From positions 1 through 23,563 of the forward strand of contig JABFWJ010000441.1 of the NCBI GenBank assembly GCA_013362295.1: 23,563 nt of DNA. Direction: 5' to 3'. The notes beneath the pieces are model-generated. The model searched no databases. It was not told where the DNA came from and was given only the letters and a program-made list of their open reading frames with translations. A program made the position numbers and the translations under genes. Numbering within the stretch: position 1 is the stretch's first letter; the number at the start of each line of letters is the position of its first letter. This DNA is from Thermoleophilia bacterium (lineage in GTDB: Bacteria > Actinomycetota > Thermoleophilia > Gaiellales > Gaiellaceae). Below, in pieces: positions 14,635 to 21,962 of this stretch.

Positions 14635-15437
14635 GGAGTGAAGACGACCTTCAGCGCCTCGCCGCGGCGGTACAGCTCGACGCCTTCCAGGAAGCGTTCG
14701 AGCGGCAGCGTCGTCACTTCCGGAAGCACGAGCGTCGGCAGGAGCTCGACCGCGTCCCGGAAGTACGCGGGCGTTGCCGAGCGGGAGCCGATCACGCGCA
14801 GCTCCTTGCGGTAGACGGCGTCGAGCGCCGTCGGCACGTCGTCGGGCGGAGCCGCGAAGACGAGCAGCGTGCCTCCCGGCTCGAGCCGGTGCAGCGCGTC
14901 GTTGATGCCGGCGTGCGCTGTCAGGACCGTGGCCGCGACCGTATCGGAGTCGCCTGTCTCGGCTCCGAGCATGTGCGCCTGCGCGAGACGCTCCGGGCGC
15001 GGGTCGACAGAGACCACGTCGTCGCCACGCCGCCGCAGGACCTGGATCCACAGCTGGCCGACCGCACCGGCGCCGACGACGAGCACGCGCCCGCGCGGGA
15101 CCGATTCGGCGGCGCGCAGCACGCATGCGAGCGGCTCGACCCAGACGCCGTCGAGCTCGCCGAGCGTGTCCGGGAGCGGCACGCAGTGCGTCGCGCGGAG
15201 CTGTTCGGCAAACCCGCCGGGCGTGATTCGCAGCTCGCGAAACTCACCGCACGTCGACTGGTGACCCGCGCGACAGCGCTCGCACGTCCCGCACGGAACG
15301 CGGTGCATGACGGTCACGCGCGCTCCGTTCTCGAGCACGCCTGCGACCTCGTGACCAAGCACGGTGCCTCGCGCCGAGCGGCCGAGCTTCTCGACATCGG
15401 ACCCGCAGAGGCCGCACGCAAGCACCCGAACGAGCAA
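14631..15437 (-). CDS. Zinc-dependent alcohol dehydrogenase (medium chain); true start probably upstream
   Basis: At least 268 aa. The catalytic zinc ligands are present (ACGLCGSD, then GHEVAGV), as are the four structural-zinc cysteines (PCGTCERCRAGHQSTC) and the dinucleotide site VVGAGAVGQLWIQVL. The first usable ATG/GTG/TTG is TTG 15437, but the frame stays open upstream to the TAG at 15546, and the residues before it (GVHDSDGLPELVELPEPSGS) look exactly like the missing first strands of the family. The likely start is therefore a non-standard codon, for example CTG 15479 or one near 15500. Two coupled dehydrogenases suggest successive steps on one polyol or alcohol, substrate unknown. The 108 bp up to the Ig-like gene hold nothing else evident. 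Confidence 0.82.
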   Translation of the reverse strand: MLVRVLACGLCGSDVEKLGRSARGTVLGHEVAGVLENGARVTVMHRVPCGTCERCRAGHQSTCGEFRELRITPGGFAEQLRATHCVPLPDTLGELDGVWVEPLACVLRAAESVPRGRVLVVGAGAVGQLWIQVLRRRGDDVVSVDPRPERLAQAHMLGAETGDSDTVAATVLTAHAGINDALHRLEPGGTLLVFAAPPDDVPTALDAVYRKELRVIGSRSATPAYFRDAVELLPTLVLPEVTTLPLERFLEGVELYRRGEALKVVFTP

Positions 15438-15545
15438 ACCGGAGCCTGACGGCTCCGGCAGTTCGACGAGCTCGGGCAGTCCGTCGGAGTCGTGTACGCC
15501 CGCGCGCCCCGCGGTATCTTTGGGCGGTGCGCGCGGCCGGAAGCC

Positions 15546-16355
15546 CTACCCGTTGAGCCGAACGGGGAAGGACACGAGGCGGCGAGTCGAGACGCCGCCA
15601 AGGACGTTCTCGCCGGTCTTGCGGGCGCGGACGAAGACGGCCAGCAGCTGCTGCCGCGGCGACGCCGGGAACGCACCCGCCTGGTGCATGGTCATCGTCG
15701 CCCAGCCGTCGGCGCCGGTCGGCGTCTCTGCCGGGATCGAGAACTGCTGGAACGGGATCGCCTCGGCGAGGACAAGCGCGTTCTGCACCGAGCGGCCGTT
15801 GCACGCCGAGACGTGGAAGCGAACGGTGACGTCGCCGGTGGAGCGCGAGATCGGCGACGGCGAGACCGACTGCCCGTCGATCAGGAGGCGAGCCGGTGCG
15901 GCGACGTTGCCGACGTCGAGCGTCCCGGAGCCGGCGGCCGGGCACCCGTTGATACTCACGGGCGGCGGCGCCGCCTTCGGCTTCACGACATCGGTCGCGT
16001 TCGAGGTCGCGCTTGCCGACCCGTCGGCGTTCTTCGCCGTCACGCGCACGCGCAACGTGTCGCCCTCGTCGGCATTCCGGACGAGGTACGTCGACGTGTC
16101 AGCGCCGCCGATGGCCGCGCAGCCGTTGCCCTGCGCGTTGCAGCGGCGCCACTGGGAGGCGAAGCTGGTCGGCGAGCCCGACCACGTGCCCTGCGAGGCC
16201 GTCAGCGTCTGCCCGACCTGCGCCGTCCCTGAAATCTTCGGCTCGGCCGTGTTCCCCGGTGCCGCCCGATTGGCCGCGTCGGAGAGCCCGGCGACGGCCA
16301 GCACCGTCACGGCCCCGGCCACCAGCAGCGCGAGGACGTTCTGTTTGCGAGTCAT
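15546..16355 (-). CDS. Secreted protein with Ig-like domain
   Basis: 269 aa from ATG 16355, with AGGGG nine bases upstream as ribosome site. The signal peptide (MTRKQNVLALLVAGAVTVLA, cleavage near SDA) indicates export. Residues ~38-125 form an Ig-like repeat (PKISGTAQVGQTLTASQGTW, SQWRRC, RVRVTAKNADG), a unit common in large secreted proteins of Thermoleophilia. After a Pro-rich linker (PKAAPPPVS) comes a second beta-rich domain of ~130 residues with a Cys pair (NGCPAAG, SACNGRS) and no recognised family. Likely cell-surface or matrix protein. Divergent from the small-membrane-protein/cox operon, sharing a 138-bp intergenic region. Confidence 0.82.
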   Translation of the reverse strand: MTRKQNVLALLVAGAVTVLAVAGLSDAANRAAPGNTAEPKISGTAQVGQTLTASQGTWSGSPTSFASQWRRCNAQGNGCAAIGGADTSTYLVRNADEGDTLRVRVTAKNADGSASATSNATDVVKPKAAPPPVSINGCPAAGSGTLDVGNVAAPARLLIDGQSVSPSPISRSTGDVTVRFHVSACNGRSVQNALVLAEAIPFQQFSIPAETPTGADGWATMTMHQAGAFPASPRQQLLAVFVRARKTGENVLGGVSTRRLVSFPVRLNG

Positions 16356-16445
16356 CGATAACCCCTTTTCTCGGTTGCAGGGTTGGGATTCCCCGCGCAG
16401 CCAAGGGCGGAGTGAAGGCCATGTCAGGGCGACGTTAAATCGATC

Positions 16446-16485
16446 CTGGACGCGTCTGGACAGGCCTTCGAGAACGGCGTAGTGT
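16446..16485 (+). promoter_or_regulatory. Promoter of the small-membrane-protein/cox operon
   Basis: A -35 TGGACA (16457-16462), 17-bp spacer and -10 TAGTGT (16480-16485) form a good vegetative-type promoter. The -10 ends 8 nt before ATG 16494, so the mRNA would be leaderless or nearly so. CTGGAC occurs twice exactly 10 bp apart (16446-16451, 16456-16461), the second within the -35, which could be a regulator site. Confidence 0.6.
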
Positions 16486-16493
16486 CGCGGCCG

Positions 16494-16751
16494 ATGCTGA
16501 TCGCGTCCGCGACGGGCTGGCAGGTCGGCCTGGCCCTCGGAATCGTCGTGGTCGCGGTCGCCGCGGCGATCGTGATCATGATCGTGCTGCTCGCGATGAG
16601 GATCGCGAAGCAGGCGCGGGTAGCCGAGGAGGCGCTGGAAGTGGTGCGCCGGCAGACTGTCGAGCTCGCGGGGATCGAGCGGATCAACGACTCGGGCGTG
16701 CGGATCCTGCACGCGGCGCGCGCGCTGCGGAAGGTGGCGGTCGGCAAGTGA
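16494..16751 (+). CDS. Small single-pass membrane protein 1 of the cox operon
   Basis: 85 aa from ATG 16494, chosen because the promoter -10 lies 8 nt before it; an in-frame GTG at 16482 would fall inside the -10. One membrane helix (about residues 11-35, very rich in Val, Ala and Ile) is followed by a basic border (MRIAKQAR) and an amphipathic helical tail (AEEALEVVRRQTVELAGIERINDSGVRILHAARALRKVAVGK). The positive charges after the helix predict N-out, tail in the cytoplasm. No Cys, His pair or other cofactor motif. Family not recognised. First gene of the operon; its stop overlaps the next start as GTGA. Confidence 0.75.
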   Translation: MLIASATGWQVGLALGIVVVAVAAAIVIMIVLLAMRIAKQARVAEEALEVVRRQTVELAGIERINDSGVRILHAARALRKVAVGK

Positions 16752-17035
16752 CGCTCGCAACCGTGTCCGCACACACGTACTGGTGGATCGCGCTCGCGCT
16801 CGGCCTCCTCGCCGCGCTGGCAGTCGCCGGGCTGCTGGCGGTGCTGATCCAGTCGGTCGTGAGGATCGACCGCTCCGTGCGCAATCTCCTCGACGTGGCC
16901 GGCAAGGTCGGCGCGAACACGGCGTACATCCCGCAGCTCGAGGCGACGGCGCCGGTGCTCGCGAAGATCGTCGACGAGGCCGTCGTCCAGGACGGCTACA
17001 TGAACGCGCTCAGCGACGGGTACGGCGCAGGATGA
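16748..17035 (+). CDS. Small single-pass membrane protein 2 of the cox operon
   Basis: 95 aa from GTG 16748, overlapping the previous stop (GTGA). After a short polar N-terminus with an aromatic YWW border, one membrane helix spans about residues 13-34. A basic segment (VVRIDRSVRNLL) follows, then a helical tail ending in GYMNALSDGYGAG. Predicted N-out, tail inside, as for its neighbours. No cofactor motif and no recognised family. Confidence 0.75.
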   Translation: MTLATVSAHTYWWIALALGLLAALAVAGLLAVLIQSVVRIDRSVRNLLDVAGKVGANTAYIPQLEATAPVLAKIVDEAVVQDGYMNALSDGYGAG

Positions 17036-17310
17036 GCAGCACGCATCTACTCGTCCTCTTGAGCGTGCTTCTCGCCGTGGTCGCCGTCGCGGTGCTGGCG
17101 GCGGCGCTGATCGTCGTCCGGCAGCGGCTGGTCTCGATCTCCGACGGGCTCGCGAACCTCGCGGGCGCGCTGCAAGGCGTCGAGTCGGAGCATCTTCGCC
17201 CGCTCGAAGGCGCGGTCACCGCGATCAACGCGCAGTTCGACGTCATCCTCGGCGCGCTACCCGGCATCGCGCGCAAGGCGGCGGTCGTCGCAGAGAGGAG
17301 ACCTCGGTGA
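17032..17310 (+). CDS. Small single-pass membrane protein 3 of the cox operon
   Basis: 92 aa from ATG 17032, overlapping the previous stop (ATGA). Membrane helix at about residues 6-29, then VVRQRLVSISDGLANLAGAL and a tail with AINAQFD (64-70) followed by ARKAA (80-84). The INxQ(F/L)D and RKA elements recur at matching spacing in protein 5, so the two are probably paralogues. C-terminus basic (AERRPR). Family not recognised. Confidence 0.76.
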   Translation: MSSTHLLVLLSVLLAVVAVAVLAAALIVVRQRLVSISDGLANLAGALQGVESEHLRPLEGAVTAINAQFDVILGALPGIARKAAVVAERRPR

Positions 17311-17567
17311 CACTCTGGTGGATCGGCGACGTCGTTCTGCTCGTCGTGCTGCTCCCCGTCGTGGTCTACCTGCTGCACGGCGTGCTCGCCGCCGCGCAGA
17401 GCGTCGTGCCGACGGTGCGGCAGATCGCCGGCGTCGCGGCGGCCGGCTCGCAGGACCTCGACGCAGGGGCGCTGCTGCTCACGACGCGCGACCAGGTGTC
17501 GCAAACCGTCGCCGGAGTTGCGAACTACGCCGGCTCCCTCGACGTGATCATCGACGACGCGAGCTGA
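17307..17567 (+). CDS. Small single-pass membrane protein 4 of the cox operon
   Basis: 86 aa from GTG 17307, overlapping the previous stop (GTGA). It begins MTLWWIGDVVLLVV; the membrane helix covers about residues 4-23. A tail of alternating polar and hydrophobic residues (VVPTVRQIAGVAAAGSQDLD, then TTRDQVSQTVAGVANYAGSLDVIIDDAS) looks helical. The tail is less basic than in the others and ends acidic. No recognised family. Confidence 0.75.
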   Translation: MTLWWIGDVVLLVVLLPVVVYLLHGVLAAAQSVVPTVRQIAGVAAAGSQDLDAGALLLTTRDQVSQTVAGVANYAGSLDVIIDDAS

Positions 17568-17577
17568 GGAGGAGCAG

Positions 17578-18183
17578 ATGCCGGCAGCCGGAGTCGTGAT
17601 GGTGGTCGCCGTCGTCCTGGTCGTGCTCGCACTCGTCTACTACCTCGTCTCGACGATCGTCGCGCTCCAGCGGACCGCCGCCGGTCTGGACGACGTCATC
17701 GAGAACGTGGGCGGCATCGTCGCGAAGAGCGCGCCCGTCAACGAGATCGTCCTCGGGATCAACGAGCAACTCGATGCCGGGGTCGACCTGCTCGAAGGGA
17801 TGCTCGTGCGGAAGGCGGGGCTGATCGACGCCGTCGGCCTCGTCGACGGCCTCTACCCCGGTGCGGCGGCGGCAGGCTTCCGGAACGTCCCGGACAGCGC
17901 CGGGCTCGTCGTCCCGCGCATCGGCGAGGTCTACACGAAGGGCACGCTGACGCTCGCGCGGCTCGGCCGGGAAGCGCCGATCGCGGCGGCGAGCCCGGCC
18001 GGTCCCGTGCTTCGAAACGTCGAAGCCGGCAGCCATGCGGCCCGACAGCTCTATCCGGGCGGCCGCCCGCTCCATGCCGATGCGCTGCCGCGCTCGCCGG
18101 TGATCGGCAGCGACGCGCCCATCCAGTACGAGCAGCGCGACGACATCGGCGCGCCGCGCAAACGACTTCCCGTCCCCTCCTGA
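17578..18183 (+). CDS. Single-pass membrane protein 5 of the cox operon, with long C-terminal extension
   Basis: 201 aa from ATG 17578, preceded by a GAGGAGGAG ribosome site 10 bp after gene 4. Membrane helix at about residues 5-29. The tail has GLDDVIENVGGIVAK and GINEQLD (60-66) with VRKAG (77-81), the same INxQ(F/L)D plus RKA pattern as protein 3. The last ~120 residues are rich in Gly, Pro, Ala and Arg and probably largely unfolded, a possible docking arm. It ends 16 bp before coxM. Family not recognised. Confidence 0.77.
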   Translation: MPAAGVVMVVAVVLVVLALVYYLVSTIVALQRTAAGLDDVIENVGGIVAKSAPVNEIVLGINEQLDAGVDLLEGMLVRKAGLIDAVGLVDGLYPGAAAAGFRNVPDSAGLVVPRIGEVYTKGTLTLARLGREAPIAAASPAGPVLRNVEAGSHAARQLYPGGRPLHADALPRSPVIGSDAPIQYEQRDDIGAPRKRLPVPS

Positions 18184-18199
18184 CGCGAGAGGAGCTGCG

Positions 18200-19075
18200 G
18201 TGCAAACGCCCGCTCCATTCGACTACGAACGCGCAACGAGTGTCGAGGAGGCGATCGCATCCCTGCAGCGGCTCGGCCCTGAGGCGCGCGTGATCGCGGG
18301 CGGCCACAGCCTGCTCCCGATGATGAAGCTCCGGCTCGCGCACCCGGAGTATCTGGTCGACATCAACGACCTTGCTGAGCTCGCCTACATCGCCGAGGAC
18401 GGAGACGAGATCGTGATCGGCGCGCTCACGCGTCACGTCGAGCTGCTGAAGTCGGAGCTGCTCGCCGAACGCCTCCCGATCTTTCGGGACGCCGAGCAGG
18501 TGATCGCCGATCCGGTCGTGCGCAACCGCGGCACGATCGGCGGCTCTCTCTGCCAGGCCGACGCGGCCGAGGACCTCTCGGCCGTCTGCACCGCACTGAA
18601 AGCGAAGGTCGTGATCCGAGGAGCCGAGGGCGAGCGTACCGTCGGCATCGAGGACTTTCACGTCGGCCCCTACATGACCGCCGTGCGCGACGGCGAGCTC
18701 CTGACCGAGGTGCGAATCCCGGTCCGGCCGGGCGCGGGCAGCGCGCACGAAAAGGTCGAGCGGCGCGCGGGCGACTGGGCGATCGCCGCGGCGTCGGCGG
18801 CGATCTGGGTCGACGGAGGAAAGATCGCCGACGCGGGCATCGGGCTCGCCGCCGTCGGGCCGACGACCGTGCACCTGGCGCGCGCCGAGGAGGTCCTGCG
18901 TGGCAAGGCGCCCTCTGAGGATCTCTTCGCCGAGGCCGGCGTGGTCGCGACCGAGGATTGCTCCCCGAGCGCGGACGGCAGGGGCCCGGTCGACTACAAA
19001 CGGCACCTCGCCGGCGTGCTCACGACCCGCGCCCTCCGCCGCGCCGCGGCCCGCGCCCTACACCAGGAGGCCTGA
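18200..19075 (+). CDS. coxM: Carbon monoxide dehydrogenase medium subunit (FAD)
   Basis: 291 aa, the normal length; GTG 18200 preceded by GAGGAG. CoxM is the flavoprotein of the CoxMSL heterohexamer and passes electrons from the [2Fe-2S] subunit to the respiratory chain. FAD-binding motifs are AGGHSLLP (33-40) and TIGGSL starting at residue 112, with the PVVRNRGTIGG context typical of the family. The C-terminal CO-dehydrogenase flavoprotein domain follows from about residue 170. The canonical order M-S-L follows. It belongs to the operon that starts with the five membrane proteins. Confidence 0.94.
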   Translation: MQTPAPFDYERATSVEEAIASLQRLGPEARVIAGGHSLLPMMKLRLAHPEYLVDINDLAELAYIAEDGDEIVIGALTRHVELLKSELLAERLPIFRDAEQVIADPVVRNRGTIGGSLCQADAAEDLSAVCTALKAKVVIRGAEGERTVGIEDFHVGPYMTAVRDGELLTEVRIPVRPGAGSAHEKVERRAGDWAIAAASAAIWVDGGKIADAGIGLAAVGPTTVHLARAEEVLRGKAPSEDLFAEAGVVATEDCSPSADGRGPVDYKRHLAGVLTTRALRRAAARALHQEA

Positions 19076-19077
19076 GG

Positions 19078-19575
19078 ATGGACGTCTCGATCGTCGTCAA
19101 CGGGAAGCAGGTGACGCGCGACATCGAGCCGCGCCAGCTCCTCGTGCACTTCATCCGCGAGACGCCCGGCCTCACCGGTACGCACTGGGGCTGCGACACG
19201 TCCAACTGCGGCGCCTGCGTCGTGCTGATGGACGGCGCGCCGGTCAAGTCCTGCACGATCCTCGCGGCGATGTGCGAGGGGCACGAGATCCGCACCGTCG
19301 AGTCGCTCGAGCGGGACGGCCGGCTCGACCCCGTCCAGCAGGGGTTCCACGAGCGGCACGCGCTCCAGTGCGGTTTCTGCACGCCCGGCATGCTGATGAC
19401 GGCCCGCGCGCTGCTCGACGAGAACCCCGATCCGACCGACGAGGAGATCCGCATCGCGATCTCCGGCGCGATCTGCCGCTGCACCGGCTACAAGAACATC
19501 GTCAGCGCCGTGCGCTGGGCGGCCGAGCACGAAGCTGCAGCGAAGCATGGAGACGGCTTGAGGCAGGAGGTCTGA
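19078..19575 (+). CDS. coxS: Carbon monoxide dehydrogenase small subunit (2x[2Fe-2S])
   Basis: 165 aa from ATG 19078, two bases after the coxM stop. CoxS holds both iron-sulfur clusters that link the molybdenum site to FAD. All eight ligand cysteines are present: Cys39, 44, 47 and 59 for the plant-ferredoxin-type cluster, and Cys98, 101, 133 and 135 (QCGFCTPG, ICRCTGY) for the second cluster next to the cofactor. The C-terminal tail is short and charged. Confidence 0.96.
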   Translation: MDVSIVVNGKQVTRDIEPRQLLVHFIRETPGLTGTHWGCDTSNCGACVVLMDGAPVKSCTILAAMCEGHEIRTVESLERDGRLDPVQQGFHERHALQCGFCTPGMLMTARALLDENPDPTDEEIRIAISGAICRCTGYKNIVSAVRWAAEHEAAAKHGDGLRQEV

Positions 19576-19577
19576 GA

Positions 19578-21962
19578 TTGGCGACGACCGAGAACCTTCC
19601 CACCGCCGAGGCCGAGCGCCCCATCGGCTTCGGGCGCCTGAAGCGGAAGGAAGACGCGCGGTTCATCCGCGGCCAGGGCACCTACCTCGACGACATCCGG
19701 CTGCCCGGGATGGTGCACGGCGCGATGCTGCGCAGCCCGTACGCGCACGCGCGCATCCTGTCGATCGACACGTCGCGCGCGCTCGCGCATCCGAACGTCG
19801 CGGCCGTGATCACCGCCAAGGACCTCGAGACGCTCGGGCTCGCGTGGATGCCGACGATCTCGTACGACACGCAGGCGGTGCTCGCGGGCGACAAGGTGCG
19901 CTTCCAGGGCCAGGAGGTCGCGTTCGTGATCGCGACCGACGAGTACTCGGCGAACGACGCGCTCCAATTGATCGAAGTCGACTACGAGCCGCTTCCCGCG
20001 GTCGTCAACGCACGGAAGGCGCTCGACCCCGATGCGCCGGTGATCCGCGATGACAAGGCGGGCCAGCGCGACAACCTCGCGAGCCCGCTCTGGGAGGCGG
20101 GCGACAAGGAATCGACCGACCGCGCGTTTGCGGAGGCCGACACAGTCGTAACGCGTGACATCATCTACCCGCGCTGCCACCCCGCGCCGCTCGAGACCTG
20201 CGGGATCATCGCCGACTTCAACCCGGCCACCGGCCAGCTCGACATCTATAACGGCAACCAGGCGCCGCACGCGCATCGCACCGTCTACGCCCACGTCGCC
20301 GGGCTCGCCGAGCACATGATCCGGATCAGGTGCCAGGACATCGGCGGCGGCTTCGGCAACAAGGTTCCGGTCTATCCCGGCTACGTGTGCGCGATCGCGG
20401 GCTCGATCGTCGCCGGCGTGCCGGTGAAGTGGGTCGAGAACCGGACCGAGAACTTGACGTCGACGGGATTCGCACGCGACTACGTCATGCGCAGCGAGAT
20501 GTGCGCAAAGGACGGCAGGATCACCGGCCTGCGCGTCAACGTGATCGCCGACCACGGTGCGTTCGACAGCACCGCGCAGCCGACGAAGTTCCCGGCCGGC
20601 TTCTTCCACATCGTCTGCGGGTCGTACGACCTGCAGGCCTCGCACGTGCAGGTGAAGGCCGTGTACACGAACAAGGCCCCGGGCGGCGTCGCCTACCGCT
20701 GCTCGTTCCGCATCACCGAGGCCGTCTATCTCGTCGAGCGGATGGTCGACGCGCTCGCGCTCGAGATGAAGGTCGATCCGATCGAGCTCAGGCTGCGCAG
20801 CTTTATCGCTCCCGCGCAGTTCCCGTACGAGACGACCACGGGCTGGACCTACGACTCCGGCAACTACGCCGCGACGATGCAGGTGGCGATGGACCTCGCG
20901 GGCTACAACGAGCTGCGCCGCGAGCAGGCGGAGAAGCGCGCGCGCGGCGAGCTGATGGGCATCGGCGTCTCCTTCTTCACCGAAGGCGTCGGCGCAGGGC
21001 CGCGCAAGCACATGGACATCCTCGGGCTGTCGATGAACGACGGCGCCGACCTGCGCGTGCACCCGTCGGGCAAGGCGGTCGTCAGCATCAGCGCGCAGAC
21101 ACAGGGCCAGGGCCACGAGACGACGTTCGCGCAGATCGTCGCGGAGGAGCTCGGCATTCCGCCGGAGGACGTCGAGGTCCGCCACGGGGACACCGACCGC
21201 TCGCCGTACGGCCTCGGCACGTACGGGAGCCGCTCGACGCCGGTGTCGGGCGCCGCGGTCGCGGTCGTCTCGCGCAAGGTGCGCGACAAGGCCCGGCAGA
21301 TCGCGGCGACGATGCTCGAGACCCGGCCCGAGGACCTCGCCTGGGAGAAGGGCCGCTGGTACGTCAAGGGCGACCCGGAGAAGGGCGCGCTGATCGAGGA
21401 GATCGCCGCGCGCGCCTACAGCGGCGAGGAGCTGCCCGAGGGCTTCGAGGGCGGGCTCGACGCGCAGGTCATCTACGACCCGCCGAACCTCACCTATCCG
21501 TACGGCGCGTACATCGCCGTCGTCGACGTCGACCCGGACACCGGCCACGTCAAGGTGCGGCGCTTCATCGCGGTCGACGACTGCGGCGTGCGCATCAACC
21601 CGATGATCGTCGACGGCCAGATCCACGGCGGGCTCGCGGAGGGGATCGGCATCGCGCTGATGGAGCTGCTCTCCTTCGACGAGGAGGGCAACTGCCTGAA
21701 CTCGTCGTTCATGGACTACCTGATCCCGACCGCGCTCGAGTGTCCCGACTTCGAGCTCGGCGAGACGGTCACGCCGTGCCCGCACCATCCGCTCGGCGCG
21801 AAGGGCGTGGGCGAGTCGCCGAACGTCGGCTCGCCGCCGGCGATCGTCAACGCGGTCATCGACGCGCTGCACGAGACGCACGGCGTCGAACACATCGACA
21901 TGCCGTGCACGCCGGCGAGGGTCTGGGCGGCGATGCAGGGACGGCCCGAACCGCCGCAATGA
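19578..21962 (+). CDS. coxL: Form I carbon monoxide dehydrogenase large subunit (Mo/Cu)
   Basis: 794 aa from TTG 19578, with AGGAGG seven bases upstream. The catalytic subunit, oxidising CO to CO2 with a Mo-pyranopterin cytosine dinucleotide cofactor and a Cu bound to an active-site Cys. The form I signature AYRCSFR is at residues 372-378 (Cys375 as Cu ligand); form II-type proteins have AYRGAGR instead. Cofactor-binding DIGGGFGNK is at 254-262 and the catalytic Glu746 is in KGVGESP. The N-terminus IGFGRLKRKEDARFIRGQGTYLDDI is typical. This makes aerobic CO oxidation, possibly of atmospheric CO for energy during starvation, a solid prediction. Its stop overlaps the next start (ATGA). Confidence 0.97.
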   Translation: MATTENLPTAEAERPIGFGRLKRKEDARFIRGQGTYLDDIRLPGMVHGAMLRSPYAHARILSIDTSRALAHPNVAAVITAKDLETLGLAWMPTISYDTQAVLAGDKVRFQGQEVAFVIATDEYSANDALQLIEVDYEPLPAVVNARKALDPDAPVIRDDKAGQRDNLASPLWEAGDKESTDRAFAEADTVVTRDIIYPRCHPAPLETCGIIADFNPATGQLDIYNGNQAPHAHRTVYAHVAGLAEHMIRIRCQDIGGGFGNKVPVYPGYVCAIAGSIVAGVPVKWVENRTENLTSTGFARDYVMRSEMCAKDGRITGLRVNVIADHGAFDSTAQPTKFPAGFFHIVCGSYDLQASHVQVKAVYTNKAPGGVAYRCSFRITEAVYLVERMVDALALEMKVDPIELRLRSFIAPAQFPYETTTGWTYDSGNYAATMQVAMDLAGYNELRREQAEKRARGELMGIGVSFFTEGVGAGPRKHMDILGLSMNDGADLRVHPSGKAVVSISAQTQGQGHETTFAQIVAEELGIPPEDVEVRHGDTDRSPYGLGTYGSRSTPVSGAAVAVVSRKVRDKARQIAATMLETRPEDLAWEKGRWYVKGDPEKGALIEEIAARAYSGEELPEGFEGGLDAQVIYDPPNLTYPYGAYIAVVDVDPDTGHVKVRRFIAVDDCGVRINPMIVDGQIHGGLAEGIGIALMELLSFDEEGNCLNSSFMDYLIPTALECPDFELGETVTPCPHHPLGAKGVGESPNVGSPPAIVNAVIDALHETHGVEHIDMPCTPARVWAAMQGRPEPPQ

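Noticed and set aside
16482..16493. GTG 16482 as start of the first small membrane gene
   Set aside because: It falls inside the predicted -10 box; the ATG 12 bp later suits the promoter.
19488..21959. 823-aa open frame antisense to coxL
   Set aside because: High-GC codon bias leaves the opposite strand open; the translation is Arg/Asp/Val-rich with no domain, while coxL on the other strand is unmistakable.
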